The notes: a model not told the origin generated them from the letters alone. DNA of 64,000 nucleotides from Streptomyces cyaneofuscatus (GCF_000718135.1 NZ_JOEM01000002.1:186001-250000); one strand, 5' to 3'; counted from the first letter of the stretch, positions 1 to 9,826 are shown. Translations and numbers: made by a program.

Positions 1-1377
1 CTCGACCGTTACTTCCACATATCCGAACGAGGCTCCACGGTCGCGCGCGAGGTGCGCGGCGGCGTCACGACCTTCATGGCCATGGCGTACATCCTCCTGC
101 TCAACCCGCTGATCCTCGGCGGGGAGGACGTCAACGGCAACCTTCTCAGCCAGCCGGGCCTGATCACCGCGACCGCCTTCGCGGCGGCGGCGACGACCCT
201 GCTCATGGGCTTCGTCGGCAAGGTGCCCCTGGCGCTCGCCGCCGGACTCAGCGTCTCCGGTGTGCTCGCCTCGCAGGTCGCGCCGAACATGACCTGGCCG
301 CAGGCCATGGGCATGTGTGTGATCTACGGTGTGGTGATCTGCCTCCTGGTGGTCACCGGCCTCCGCGAGATGATCATGAACGCGATCCCGCTCGCGCTCA
401 AGCACGGCATCACCATGGGCATCGGGCTCTTCATCGCCCTCATCGGCCTCTACAAGGCCGGCTTCGTCCACCAGGGCACGGCGACCCCCGTCTCCCTCGG
501 CCCGGCCGGTGAACTCGCCGGCTGGCCCGTCCTGATCTTCTGCGTGACCCTGCTCCTGATCTTCATGCTCCAGGCGCGCAACATCCCCGGCGCGATCCTG
601 ATCGGCATCATCGTCGGCACCCTGGTCGCCATCGTCCTCAACGCGATCATCGACATCCCCGCGAAGGCGTGGAGCAGCGGCCCGCCCGCCCTGGAGGGCA
701 GCGCGGTCGCCACCCCCGACTTCTCGCTCTTCGGCAACGTCGAGTTCGGCGGCTGGGGCGACGTCGGCGTGATGACCGTCGGCATGATCGTCTTCACCCT
801 GGTGCTGGCCGGCTTCTTCGACGCGATGGCCACCATCATCGGCGTCGGCACCGAGGCCAAGCTCGCCGACGACAAGGGCCGCATGCCGGGCCTGTCCAAG
901 GCGCTGTTCATCGACGGCGCCGGCGGCGTCATCGGCGGTGTCGCCTCGGGCTCCGGCCAGACGGTCTTCGTCGAATCGGCCACCGGAGTCGGCGAGGGGG
1001 CCCGGACCGGGCTGGCCTCCGCCGTCACCGGCCTCTTCTTCGCCGCCTGCCTCTTCTTCACCCCGCTCACCGCGATCGTCCCGACCGAGGTGGCCTCGGC
1101 CGCCCTCGTCGTCATCGGCGCGATGATGATGCAGAACGCCCGGCACGTGGACTGGAGCGACCGCTCCGTCGCCATCCCGGTCTTCCTGACCGTGGTCCTG
1201 ATGCCCTTCACGTACACCATCACCACCGGTGTCGCAGCGGGTGTCATCGCGTACTCCGCCATCAAGCTCGCCCAGGGCAGGGCCCGCGAGGTCGGGGCCT
1301 TCATGTGGGGGCTGACGGTGATCTTCATCGTCTTCTTCGCCCTCAACCCGATCGAGAGCTGGCTCGGCGTCCACTGA
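1..1377 (+). CDS. NCS2-family purine permease, 5' end outside the window
   Basis: Polytopic membrane protein expected to import purine bases by cation symport. The frame is open from base 1 (it begins LDRYFHISERGSTVAREVRGG) to the TGA at 1377, so 458 residues are visible. The N-terminal stretch, the MAMAYILLLNP segment and the GVGTEAKLADDKG loop resemble the AzgA-like branch of NCS2 (adenine/guanine/hypoxanthine type) rather than the NAT urate/xanthine branch found at 59-64 kb. AzgA-type proteins normally begin only some 15-25 residues earlier, so little is missing. The next gene is xdhC, 41 bp downstream on the same strand, which supports a purine role. The exact substrate cannot be read from sequence. 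Confidence 0.9.
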   Translation, partial: LDRYFHISERGSTVAREVRGGVTTFMAMAYILLLNPLILGGEDVNGNLLSQPGLITATAFAAAATTLLMGFVGKVPLALAAGLSVSGVLASQVAPNMTWPQAMGMCVIYGVVICLLVVTGLREMIMNAIPLALKHGITMGIGLFIALIGLYKAGFVHQGTATPVSLGPAGELAGWPVLIFCVTLLLIFMLQARNIPGAILIGIIVGTLVAIVLNAIIDIPAKAWSSGPPALEGSAVATPDFSLFGNVEFGGWGDVGVMTVGMIVFTLVLAGFFDAMATIIGVGTEAKLADDKGRMPGLSKALFIDGAGGVIGGVASGSGQTVFVESATGVGEGARTGLASAVTGLFFAACLFFTPLTAIVPTEVASAALVVIGAMMMQNARHVDWSDRSVAIPVFLTVVLMPFTYTITTGVAAGVIAYSAIKLAQGRAREVGAFMWGLTVIFIVFFALNPIESWLGVH

Positions 1378-1418
1378 CGCCGGCCGACCAACCCCTCCCT
1401 CACCTAAGGAGAGTCGCC

Positions 1419-2561
1419 ATGCTGGACATCGCCGAAGAGCTTCACCGGTGGGTCTCGCAGGGACGCGCGTTCGCCGTCGCCACCGTGGTGGCGGTCGGCG
1501 GCAGCGCGCCCCGGCAGCCGGGTGCCGCCCTCGCCGTCGACGCCGACGGCACGGCCATCGGATCGGTCTCCGGCGGATGTGTGGAGGGCGCGGTGTACGA
1601 ACTGTGCCAACAGGCCCTCCAGGACGGGAAGTCCGTCCGCGAGCGCTTCGGCTACAGCGACGAGGACGCCTTCGCGATCGGCCTGACCTGCGGCGGCATC
1701 ATCGACATCCTGGTCACACCGGTACGGGCGGACGACCCCGCCCGCCCGGTGTTCGCCGCGGCGCTCGCGGCCGCCGCCGAGGGGGCGGCGGCCGCCCTGG
1801 CCCGCGTCACGGAGGGCCCCGAGGAGCTGCTCGGTCTCCCGCTCCTGGTCCGGCCCGACGGGAGTTACGAGGGCGGGCTCGGCGGCCACCCGGCGCTGGA
1901 CCGGACCGCCGCGGCCGAGACCCGGGCCCTCCTGGACGCGGGCCGCACCGGCCCGCTCGCCATCGGCGCGGAGGGCTCCCGCTGCGGCCGGCCGATCCAG
2001 CTCCTGGTCGAGTCCAGCGTGCCCCCGCCCCGCATGATCGTCTTCGGCGCCATCGACTTCGCCGCCGCGCTGGTGAGGGCCGGCAAGTTCCTCGGCTACC
2101 GGGTCACCGTCTGCGACGCCCGACCCGTTTTCGCCACCGCCGCACGCTTCCCCGAGGCCGACGAGATCGTCGTCGACTGGCCCCACCGCTACCTCGCGGA
2201 CACGGAGACCGACGCCCGTACGGTGCTCTGCGTCCTCACCCACGACGCCAAGTTCGACGTCCCCCTGCTGGAGGCCGCCCTGCGCCTCCCGGTCGCCTAC
2301 GTCGGCGCGATGGGCTCGCGCCGCACCCACCTGGAGCGCAACGACCGGCTGCGCGAGGTCGGCCTCACCGACCGCGAACTGGCCCGGCTGCACTCGCCGA
2401 TCGGCCTCGACCTCGGCGCCCGTACGCCGGAGGAGACAGCCCTGTCCATCGCCGCCGAGATCGTCGCGGTCCGGCGCGGCGGCAGCGGCGTACCGCTCAC
2501 CGGGGCCCATACCCCCATCCACCACGACAGCAGCGGACAACCGCTCGCCTCGGTGGCCTGA
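1419..2561 (+). CDS. xdhC: XdhC-family xanthine dehydrogenase accessory protein
   Basis: 380 residues. XdhC proteins bind molybdenum cofactor, help sulfurate it and insert it into xanthine dehydrogenase. The N-terminal XdhC/CoxI domain shows VGGSAPRQPGAA, SGGCVEGAV and GLTCGGIIDI with the conserved Cys-Gly-Gly. The C-terminal Rossmann-like domain begins near IVFGAIDFAAALVRAGKFLG and carries VAYVGAMGSRRTH. ATG 1419 is chosen because AAGGAG (1406-1411) lies 7 nt upstream; the same frame is open further upstream but overlaps the permease. It follows a purine permease, so the pair likely serves purine catabolism. The xanthine dehydrogenase structural genes are not in this window. Confidence 0.92.
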   Translation: MLDIAEELHRWVSQGRAFAVATVVAVGGSAPRQPGAALAVDADGTAIGSVSGGCVEGAVYELCQQALQDGKSVRERFGYSDEDAFAIGLTCGGIIDILVTPVRADDPARPVFAAALAAAAEGAAAALARVTEGPEELLGLPLLVRPDGSYEGGLGGHPALDRTAAAETRALLDAGRTGPLAIGAEGSRCGRPIQLLVESSVPPPRMIVFGAIDFAAALVRAGKFLGYRVTVCDARPVFATAARFPEADEIVVDWPHRYLADTETDARTVLCVLTHDAKFDVPLLEAALRLPVAYVGAMGSRRTHLERNDRLREVGLTDRELARLHSPIGLDLGARTPEETALSIAAEIVAVRRGGSGVPLTGAHTPIHHDSSGQPLASVA

Positions 2562-2656
2562 AACACCTGGTCCACACCGGGCGGGTAACCGCCACGGCGG
2601 CTTCCTGCCAGCCCCGGACGCAGCGGACGCAGCGGATTTACCGGTAGATCAGCTGC

Positions 2657-5600
2657 ATGACTTCTTCCCCCTCCTCCGTTCCCGGCCGGGCGAGATCCGC
2701 GCGCCCAGGACGCCGAGCCCTCCTCCTGGCCACCTCGGCCGCGCTCCTGGGCTCCATGATGGTCCCCTTCGCGGGCACAGCGGGGGCGGCCCCCGCGCCC
2801 GCCGCCCCGCACCCCGACGCCCCGCGCTCCGAGATACGCACGGTCACCCTCGTCACCGGGGACGTCGTGCGGTACGTGGACGGGCCCGGCGACCAGGACA
2901 CCGTCACCGTGGACCGCCCCGACGGGGCGAGCGGCGGGGTCCGTATCCAGCAGGCGGGCGGCGACATCCACGTCCTGCCCGACGAGGCCACCGCCCTCCT
3001 CGCGGCGGGCAGGCTGGACCGGCGGCTCTTCAACGTCTCGGCCCTGGTGCGGATGGGGTACGACGACGAGGGCACCGGTTCCGTCCCGCTGATCGCGACC
3101 TACCCGGCGGCGAAGGGGAAGGCCCGGGCGCTCCCGGCCGCCCCGCGCGGTGCGAAGAAGACCCGTACGCTCACCTCGATCCAGGGCGCCGCGCTCCAGG
3201 CCGACAAGGGCGGCGTGCGGACGTTCTGGGATGCCATCACCCGTACGTCCCGGGACGCCATCACCCGTACAGCCGGGGCCCGTTCGCTCGACGGCGGGAT
3301 AGCGAAACTCTGGCTGGACGGCCGGTCCGAGGCCCTGCTGGCGGACTCGGTGCCGCAGGTGAACGCCCCGCAGGCGTGGGCCGCCGGGTTCGACGGGAAG
3401 GGCACCAAGGTCGCCGTCCTGGACACCGGGATCGACGCCGGCCACCCGGACGTCAAGAACCGTATCGTCGGCTCCCGCAGCTTCATCCCCGGTGAGGAGG
3501 TGGAGGACCGCAACGGCCACGGCACGCATGTCGCCTCCACCATCGCCGGTTCGGGCGCCGCGTCCGGCGGCGCCAACAAGGGTGTCGCCCCGGCGGCCGA
3601 CCTGCTCGTCGGCAAGGTGCTCAGCGACGAGGGGTCCGGCGCGGACTCCGGGATCATCGAGGCCATGGAGTGGGCGACGGCCGAAGGGGCCGACGTCGTC
3701 TCCATGAGCCTGGGCTCCCCGGTGCCGGACGACGGCGGCGACCCGATGTCCCAGGCGGTCAACTCCCTCTCGGCGGAAGGCGGTCCGCTCTTCGTGATCG
3801 CCGCGGGCAACGCGTACGGGGCGGGCACGATCGGCTCGCCCGGCTCGGCGGAGAAGGCGCTCACCATCGCCGCCGTCGACAAGGAGGACGCCCGCGCGAG
3901 CTTCTCCTCCATGGGCCCGCTGGTCCGCTCGCACGGCCTGAAGCCGGACCTGTCGGCTCCCGGCGTCGACATCAACGCGGCAGCATCACAGTCGGTCCCG
4001 GGCGTCGAGGGCCTGTACCAGTCGATGTCCGGTACGTCGATGGCTACGCCCCATGTCGCGGGCGCGGCAGCAATTCTGAAGCAGCGTCACCCCGACTGGG
4101 GCGGTCAGCGCATCAAGGACGCGCTGATGGCCTCGTCCAAGAAGCTCGACGCGTACACCCCGTACGAGCAGGGGACCGGCCGGCTCGATGTGAAGGCGGC
4201 GATCGACACGACGATCGAGGCCACGGGCTCGGTCCAGGTCGCCTCGTACGACTGGCCGCACAGCCCCTCGGGCCCGGTCGCCGAACGCACGATCACCTAC
4301 CGCAACACGGGTTATGAGGACATCACCCTCGACCTGGCCACGGACACCGACGAGGAGGCCTACACGCTCTCCACCTCAACGCTGACCGTCCCGGCGGGAT
4401 CCACGGCCGAAGCGGTGCTCTCCCTGGACCCGGCGAAGGTGGCCAACGACACCACGTTCTCCGGCCAGGTCACCGCCACCGACGCGGCGGGCACCACCGT
4501 CGCGCACACCGGCTTCGCGCTCACCAAGGAGAAGGAGCTCCACGACCTGACGCTGAAGCTCCGCGACCGCGCGGGCAAGCCGATGGACGGCCTGGTCGTC
4601 CTCGCCGAACTCGGCGACCCGCAGCTCGGCCTCGTCCAGGTCACCGGGGACACCACCCTGCGCCTCCCGCCCGGCAACTACACCGCCTGGGCCTCCGTCG
4701 ACATCGACGGCGACCGTCCCGACGCGAAGGCCGTCGCCTTCCTCGCGGCCCCCGAGACGATCCTCACCGGCTCCACCACCGTCACCCTCGACGCCTCCAA
4801 GGCCCGCAAGGTGAGCGTGCGCACGCCGAAGGAGACCGAGACCCGCCAGCTCCGCTACGACATGGCGCGCACGGCTCCGGACGGCACGGTCCAGCGCGAC
4901 GCGTACCAGATCCCGCTCACCTACGACCAGTTGTGGGCGAGCCCGACCAAGAAGGTCAAGGAGGGCGACTTCAGCTTCCTGACCCGCTGGCGCCAGGGCG
5001 AGGAGCTGATCGACGTCACCGCCGACGGCCACGACGTCCCGGTCACTGTCCAGAACGGCTCCGTCGTCGCCGAGGACAGCGAGCAGAAGCTGACCGCGGT
5101 GTACGCCGGCAAGGGCGCGGCCGCCGACTACAAGGGCCTGAACGCGCGCGGCAAGGCCGTCGTGGTCACCCGCAGCGACGCGGTCGCCCCCGCCGACCGG
5201 CTGGCCGCCGCCGTGGCCGCCGGAGCCAAGGCGCTGTTCGTCGTCCACGACGGCCGGGGCCGGGCGATGGAGTCCTACGTCCCCTGGGGCGAGGAGTCCA
5301 CGATCCCGGTCGCCTCGGTGCAGAAGGTCGCGGGCGACACCCTGATCCGGGCCGCCCAGCGCGGCAAGAAGGTGACCGTCGACCAGAAGAAGTACGCGTC
5401 CTACGTCTACGACCTGGTCGACCGCCACGACGGCACCATCCCGGACCGCTCGCTGGCCTTCACCCCCTCCGCCCGCGACCTGGCGAAGGTGACCAACACC
5501 TTCTACGGCCACCGGGCCACGCTTGGCGCGGGCTACCGCTACGACATCCCGGACTACGGCCCCGGCCTCGGCTTCGAGGAGTACGAGAAGTTCCCCGGGA

Positions 5601-6439
5601 CCCGCACCGAGTGGGTGAACCCCCTCCCCGGCGACTCCTTCTGGTACGAGAACCACTCGGTCCTCAACGCCGAACAGTCCGACCGGGCCCACGAGATGCG
5701 CAGCGCGCAGCTGGACTACCGGCCGGGCAAGGACTACCGGGCCGAGTGGTTCGCCCCGGTCACCCGCCCGCGCCTGGGCACCGGGTACTGGGGCCCGTTC
5801 CGCACGGCCACGAACGACGTGCAGTTCAACATCACCCCGTGGACGGACGCGGGCGATGGCCACTCCGGCTCGATGCCCGAGGACGAGTACGACACCACGT
5901 CGTACGCCTTCCACCAGGGCGACACCCTCATCAAGAAGGGTGCGGGCAGGGCGGGTTACGCCTGGGACCTGTCACCGCAGAAGCTCCCGTACCGCCTGGT
6001 CATCGACTCTTCCCGGGACGCGAAGACCTGGAAGACCTCCACACGTACGCACACCGAGTGGGGCTTCGTCTCGGGCGCGCTCGACCCGAACGGCCCGTCC
6101 CAGAGGGACATCCCGCTGCTCCAGCTGGACTACGACGTCGACACCGACCTGGCCGGCGACGTCCGCTCCGGCCGCCGGACCGAGATCGGCCTCTCCTCCG
6201 GCACCCAGGAGTGGCTCCCGGGCGCGGTGAAGGCGAACAAGGCGTCGCTGTCGGTGAGTTACGACGACGGCAAGCACTGGACCAAGGCCGACCTGCGGAA
6301 GGAGGCCTCGGGCGAGTGGGCCGCCACGATCCGTACCCCCGCCAAGGGCGCGACGTCGGTCTCGCTCAGGGCACACGCGGAGGGCCCCGGCGGGCTCGTC
6401 GTGGACCAGGAGATCATCAGGGCCTTCGGCCTGAAGTGA
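2657..6439 (+). CDS. Large secreted S8 (subtilisin-like) serine peptidase
   Basis: 1260 residues, exported. A basic start is followed by a hydrophobic stretch ending near GTAGAAPAPAAP, which fits a signal peptide. A propeptide of roughly 200 residues precedes the catalytic domain. The triad is intact: Asp256 in VAVLDTGID, His288 in GHGTHVAS and Ser461 in GTSMATPHVAG. Beyond residue 500 comes a long beta-rich extension with a PA-like stretch (near RGKAVVVTRSDAVAPADR) and terminal repeats of Fn3-like character. Residues 191-198 and 199-206 are a tandem repeat of DAITRT units at the propeptide/catalytic junction. A strong hairpin follows the stop codon. It is probably a broad extracellular protease; the substrate is unknown. 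Confidence 0.93.
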   Translation: MTSSPSSVPGRARSARPGRRALLLATSAALLGSMMVPFAGTAGAAPAPAAPHPDAPRSEIRTVTLVTGDVVRYVDGPGDQDTVTVDRPDGASGGVRIQQAGGDIHVLPDEATALLAAGRLDRRLFNVSALVRMGYDDEGTGSVPLIATYPAAKGKARALPAAPRGAKKTRTLTSIQGAALQADKGGVRTFWDAITRTSRDAITRTAGARSLDGGIAKLWLDGRSEALLADSVPQVNAPQAWAAGFDGKGTKVAVLDTGIDAGHPDVKNRIVGSRSFIPGEEVEDRNGHGTHVASTIAGSGAASGGANKGVAPAADLLVGKVLSDEGSGADSGIIEAMEWATAEGADVVSMSLGSPVPDDGGDPMSQAVNSLSAEGGPLFVIAAGNAYGAGTIGSPGSAEKALTIAAVDKEDARASFSSMGPLVRSHGLKPDLSAPGVDINAAASQSVPGVEGLYQSMSGTSMATPHVAGAAAILKQRHPDWGGQRIKDALMASSKKLDAYTPYEQGTGRLDVKAAIDTTIEATGSVQVASYDWPHSPSGPVAERTITYRNTGYEDITLDLATDTDEEAYTLSTSTLTVPAGSTAEAVLSLDPAKVANDTTFSGQVTATDAAGTTVAHTGFALTKEKELHDLTLKLRDRAGKPMDGLVVLAELGDPQLGLVQVTGDTTLRLPPGNYTAWASVDIDGDRPDAKAVAFLAAPETILTGSTTVTLDASKARKVSVRTPKETETRQLRYDMARTAPDGTVQRDAYQIPLTYDQLWASPTKKVKEGDFSFLTRWRQGEELIDVTADGHDVPVTVQNGSVVAEDSEQKLTAVYAGKGAAADYKGLNARGKAVVVTRSDAVAPADRLAAAVAAGAKALFVVHDGRGRAMESYVPWGEESTIPVASVQKVAGDTLIRAAQRGKKVTVDQKKYASYVYDLVDRHDGTIPDRSLAFTPSARDLAKVTNTFYGHRATLGAGYRYDIPDYGPGLGFEEYEKFPGTRTEWVNPLPGDSFWYENHSVLNAEQSDRAHEMRSAQLDYRPGKDYRAEWFAPVTRPRLGTGYWGPFRTATNDVQFNITPWTDAGDGHSGSMPEDEYDTTSYAFHQGDTLIKKGAGRAGYAWDLSPQKLPYRLVIDSSRDAKTWKTSTRTHTEWGFVSGALDPNGPSQRDIPLLQLDYDVDTDLAGDVRSGRRTEIGLSSGTQEWLPGAVKANKASLSVSYDDGKHWTKADLRKEASGEWAATIRTPAKGATSVSLRAHAEGPGGLVVDQEIIRAFGLK
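3227..3274 (+). repeat. 24-bp tandem repeat inside the S8 peptidase gene
   Basis: Two in-frame 24-bp units (3227-3250 and 3251-3274) encode W/R-DAITRT-S/A. They sit between propeptide and catalytic domain, where cleavage for maturation normally occurs. The units differ at a few positions, so the duplication is not very recent. Confidence 0.8.
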
Positions 6440-6440
6440 C

Positions 6441-6496
6441 CCCTCGACGTGGTCCCGCGCCGCCCCACTCCGGGGGCGCGGGACCACGTGCGAGGG
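6441..6496 (+). terminator. Long hairpin after the S8 peptidase
   Basis: The arm 6441-6460 pairs with 6476-6496. CCCTCG pairs with CGAGGG, then CGTGGTCCCGCGC with GCGCGGGACCACG perfectly, then a CCCC/GGGG top. It starts one base after the peptidase stop codon. No U-tract follows, as is common for Streptomyces terminators. Confidence 0.7.
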
Positions 6497-6524
6497 TCGC
6501 AGGCCTGTGCGGTTGGATGAGCGC

Positions 6525-7199
6525 ATGAGCGTTCATGACGTCGCCCGCAGGCTTCCGGGCATATCCCCCCTCCACGGCCTCTGCCGCTCCCTGGCGATGC
6601 TGGACGCGATCCTCTGCCCGGAATGGGACCGCCGCTGGCACAGCTTCGACGCGTACTGGTCGCCGACGGAGGCGATGGCCTCGATGCGGGACGGCGCGGG
6701 CGGTGAGTACTCCCTGGTCTTCTCCGCCGCCGGGGTCTACGCCCGCGGCTTCGACCACGAGTCCCCGATGAGCCCCTACGTGGACGACGGCCCCTGGCCC
6801 GGCGTCCTCGACGAGGTCCCGGCCGTCTTCCGGGAGTACGTGGACGAGCCCTCGTTCACCGACGAGTCCGGCCTCCCGGTGGTCACCGCCTGCCTCTGGC
6901 GCGAGAGCACCGACGACCGCTGGCGGGCGGGGAGCATCGAGTTCCCGGAGGAGGGCGAGGACTCCGACGGCGCGGACTGGCTCTTCCAGCTCCTCACCAC
7001 GGGCACCCCGGAGTCCTACCAGGAGTGGGCCGAGGACTACTTCGAGGTCCGGCTCGACCTCGAAGCCGTACGCCATGTCTACGCGCTCCGGCCGCTGACC
7101 GACGAGGTCGTCGCGGCGCTCAACCCGCGGCGGGCGCCTGCTGAGCTGGCCGAGGACATCAAGGAGATCGGGTACCCGGTCGGCAGCGGCACGGAGTGA
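6525..7199 (+). CDS. Conserved hypothetical protein, unknown function
   Basis: 224 residues, soluble, acidic, no signal peptide or membrane segment. I do not recognise the family. Visible features are a compact aromatic N-terminal part (PEWDRRWHSFDAYW) and a glycine/serine turn followed by SLVFSAAGVYARGFDHES. A long acidic middle (EEGEDSDGAD) and a C-terminal helix ending in EIGYPVGSG follow. ATG 6525 is preferred over an in-frame GTG at 6507 because MSVHDVARRLPGI is the more natural N-terminus. It stands alone between the peptidase terminator and an opposing gene. An immunity-type or SMI1-like role is possible but unsupported. Confidence 0.75.
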   Translation: MSVHDVARRLPGISPLHGLCRSLAMLDAILCPEWDRRWHSFDAYWSPTEAMASMRDGAGGEYSLVFSAAGVYARGFDHESPMSPYVDDGPWPGVLDEVPAVFREYVDEPSFTDESGLPVVTACLWRESTDDRWRAGSIEFPEEGEDSDGADWLFQLLTTGTPESYQEWAEDYFEVRLDLEAVRHVYALRPLTDEVVAALNPRRAPAELAEDIKEIGYPVGSGTE

Positions 7200-7275
7200 T
7201 CAGGGGCCGGGGGCGGTGCCGGTGCGTGGGGGACTGCCCCCGGGGCGCACCGGCACACGGTCATGTTCCGGCCGC

Positions 7276-8832
7276 TCAGCGCCCCGCCTGCAGCGCCCCC
7301 CACGTGGCCGGGCCCACCTTGCCGTCGACGCTCAGGCCGCGGCTGGACTGGTAGGTGCGGACTGCCGTCTCCGTCGTCGGGCCGAAGCTGCCGTCGGCGC
7401 CCACCGTGGTGCCGAGCGCCGCCGTCAGGGAGCGCTGGAGGCGCTTCACCGCGTCGCCGGAGCTGCCGCGGGCGAGGGCGGGGGTGGTGCCGGCGGAGAG
7501 CAGGGCCGTCCAGGTCTTCGGGCCGACCGCGCCGTCGGCGGTGAGGGAGCGGGCCCGCTGGAACGCCTGGGTGGCGCTCTTGGTGGCCGGGCCGAAGACG
7601 CCGTCCGCCGAGCCCGCCGCGTACCCCTGGGCGTTGAGCAGCTGCTGGACGGCCTTCACCTGCGGGCCCGAGGAGCCCGACTGCTGGAGGGCGTACGAGG
7701 GGAACGTCAGGCTGTCACCGGGGGTGCCGGGGCTGCCCCCGACCAGCTGCATGTAGTAGTTCCAGTCCCAGTTGGGCCCGGGGTCGGTGTGGGTGGCCCC
7801 CGGCGCCTCGCTGTGGCCGATGATGTGCGACCGGTCCTTCGGGATGCTGTACCGCGCGGCGAGGTGCTTGGTGAGCGCGGCGGAGGAGCGGTACATCGCC
7901 TCCGTGTACCAGGCCGGGTTGTCCACGTAACCCTCGTGCTCGATCCCCACGGACGAGGAGTTGACGCTGCCGGCGTGCCAGGCGGTGTCCTTCTCCCGGA
8001 CCGACTGGGTGACCTCGCCATCCGAGGAGCGGATCGTGTAGTGCGCGCTGACCTTCGAGGCGGGGTTCTGGTACCAGCTGATGGAGCCGGCGTACGAGCC
8101 CTGGGTGGTGTGGATGATCACCTTGTCGACGGTCGCCTTGCGGCCGACGACGAAGTTCCCGGAGTACGCGGGGACCCAGAGGCCCGAGGGGTAGTCGGGG
8201 CTCTGCGCGTAGACCCCGGCGGCGGCGACCTCGTCCTTCTCCGGGGCGACCGGGCGGGAGGGCACCCGTACCTCCTCGCCGCCGGGAGCCGTCGCGGTCA
8301 GGCCCTGGGCGAGGAAGGTGAACACCGTGTCCGCGTAGAGCGCCGCCGCCGGGCCCTCGGTCTCGCTGTACCGGGCGACCGCCGGGTACCAGGCGTTCAC
8401 GTCCCGCCGCTCCGTTCGGTCCAGGCCGAGGCGGTCGGCGTGGTCGCGCAGGACGGCGGCGCCGCCGAGGATGTTCGCCGCGGTGTCCCGGCGCAGCCGG
8501 TCGGCCGGCTCGCCGGTCAGCGCCGCGGCCTTCTCCAGCGAGCGGTTGTCGGGGTTGCTCGCCAGGTGCATGACCCCGTAGCCGTTCGCCTGGCTGGGCT
8601 TGCCCGCGTGGCCGTCGAGGCGGCTCTCGCCGTAGCCGACGGCGGCCAGCAGATCGCGCGGGACGCCGTACTCCCGCGCCGCCCGGTCGAAGGCCCGGTT
8701 CAGCGGTTCGGCGGCGGGCGGGGCGGGGGCGGCGGTCGCCGGCCGGCCGGTGGCGACCAGCGCGGTGACCGTGAGGGCCGCCAGGACGGACGCGCCGACC
8801 CGGGTGCGGGCGACGACGGGACTTCTGGGCAT
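7276..8832 (-). CDS. Secreted N-acetylmuramoyl-L-alanine amidase with transglycosylase-like and peptidoglycan-binding domains
   Basis: 518 residues, exported to the cell wall. The order is: signal peptide (hydrophobic VLAALTVTALVATG, cut near ATAAPAPP); a lytic-transglycosylase-like segment at about 45-150 with GYGESRLDGHAGKPS; a type-2 amidase domain at about 230-370 with VDKVIIHTTQGSY, HYTIRSSDG, IEHEGY and IIGHSEAPGATHTDPG, whose His residues are the expected zinc ligands; then two peptidoglycan-binding type 1 repeats ending in KVGPATWGALQ. ATG 8832 is chosen over an upstream in-frame start because a signal peptide begins there and AGGAG lies just upstream. It probably cleaves the stem peptide from glycan. 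The paired wall-lytic domains are uncommon in one chain. Confidence 0.93.
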   Translation of the reverse strand: MPRSPVVARTRVGASVLAALTVTALVATGRPATAAPAPPAAEPLNRAFDRAAREYGVPRDLLAAVGYGESRLDGHAGKPSQANGYGVMHLASNPDNRSLEKAAALTGEPADRLRRDTAANILGGAAVLRDHADRLGLDRTERRDVNAWYPAVARYSETEGPAAALYADTVFTFLAQGLTATAPGGEEVRVPSRPVAPEKDEVAAAGVYAQSPDYPSGLWVPAYSGNFVVGRKATVDKVIIHTTQGSYAGSISWYQNPASKVSAHYTIRSSDGEVTQSVREKDTAWHAGSVNSSSVGIEHEGYVDNPAWYTEAMYRSSAALTKHLAARYSIPKDRSHIIGHSEAPGATHTDPGPNWDWNYYMQLVGGSPGTPGDSLTFPSYALQQSGSSGPQVKAVQQLLNAQGYAAGSADGVFGPATKSATQAFQRARSLTADGAVGPKTWTALLSAGTTPALARGSSGDAVKRLQRSLTAALGTTVGADGSFGPTTETAVRTYQSSRGLSVDGKVGPATWGALQAGR

Positions 8833-9030
8833 GGGTGCTCCTGCTCTGTGGGGAATCTGTGGGGAAATCCGCGGGAGGAGAAGAGAGCAGCCCCCGGTCC
8901 GGGGTGCAGGACGCAAGGGGCTGCGAGCGCACCCAGGCTAGCGAGGTGAGAAGGGCATGACAATGACGGCCGAGTCGTGGCGTGTCGTACAACTGGCCGT
9001 AGGAGTAAAGAAGTTGATGGGCAATTAGGG

Positions 9031-9063
9031 CCTGTCGGGTGACGGGGGGTATCACCCGACAGG
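9031..9063 (-). terminator. Perfect 12-bp hairpin after the nitroreductase gene
   Basis: CCTGTCGGGTGA (9031-9042) pairs perfectly with TCACCCGACAGG (9052-9063) around a 9-nt loop. It lies about 30 bp past the stop of the minus-strand nitroreductase and upstream of the amidase, so it can stop read-through into that gene. Confidence 0.75.
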
Positions 9064-9094
9064 GGGTGCGATGGGCCGATCGGCCCCGCCCTCG

Positions 9095-9826
9095 CTACCA
9101 GCGGTTCCGGTGGATGACGTCCGCCACCGGGCGGCGCCGGACCGGTCCGAAGTTGCCCTGCGGCCACCCCACCGGAACGGCGGCGAACGTCGCCATGTCC
9201 TCCGGGATGCCGAGCTCCTGCTTCCACTCCTGCTCCAGGAACAGGTGCCAGATGGTGATGTTCGCCGCGAGGCCGAGCCCCCGGGCCGCGAGCAGAAGGT
9301 TCTGGACGCCGGGGTAGACGCAGGACCCCTCCGCCAGCGCCTGGAAACGCGTCTGAGAGGTCATCATCCGCTCGCTCGCCTCCGGGCCGAGCGTCTGCGC
9401 GGAGGCGATCAGGCCCTCCTCGTCGAGCCGCGGCGCCGGGAAGCGGTAGCACGGCACGATCAGCGCGGGCGTGTCGGCGAAGTGGTCGCGCTGATACTCG
9501 ATCGCCGCCACCATCCGCCCGTACGCCGCCTCGTCCATGCCCTCGGGCGCGTACTTCCCGGTCGTCGCGAGGTAGGAGTCCACGCACCGCTTCCACAGCG
9601 GCGCGAGCCGGGCCATCACCTCACGGTCGGTCACCACGACGTACTCGTAACACTGCATGTTGCCGCCGCTGGGTCCCCAGACGGCGGCCTGTATGAGCTG
9701 ATCGATCGTCTCGTCCGGTACGGCGTCCGGCTTGAGGCGGCGCATGGCGCGCATGGTGGACATGGTGTCGAAGAGGGCGGGGCCGCCGAGGGCAGACGGG
9801 TCGGCCTGAACCGTTTTCATGGTCAT
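9095..9826 (-). CDS. Nitroreductase-family flavoprotein
   Basis: 243 residues. FMN-dependent NAD(P)H oxidoreductase fold. TMRAMRRLKPDAV holds the basic residues that usually contact FMN phosphate, followed by AAVWGPSGGNMQ and the late segment AARGLGLAANITIW typical of the family. The physiological substrate (nitro compound, quinone, enone) cannot be inferred. Two start codons are possible, ATG 9826 and ATG 9820; the difference is trivial. It is a single gene with its own terminator at 9031-9063, followed upstream by an opposite-reading frame shadow only. Confidence 0.9.
   Translation of the reverse strand: MTMKTVQADPSALGGPALFDTMSTMRAMRRLKPDAVPDETIDQLIQAAVWGPSGGNMQCYEYVVVTDREVMARLAPLWKRCVDSYLATTGKYAPEGMDEAAYGRMVAAIEYQRDHFADTPALIVPCYRFPAPRLDEEGLIASAQTLGPEASERMMTSQTRFQALAEGSCVYPGVQNLLLAARGLGLAANITIWHLFLEQEWKQELGIPEDMATFAAVPVGWPQGNFGPVRRRPVADVIHRNRW

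Noticed and set aside
450..1403. Long minus-strand open frame opposite the first permease
   Set aside because: Pure codon-bias shadow; low-complexity Arg/Pro/Ala product with no family features, opposite a clear membrane protein.
2297..3934. 545-residue minus-strand frame across xdhC and the S8 peptidase
   Set aside because: Runs through two real genes in antisense; Gly/Arg-rich without domains.
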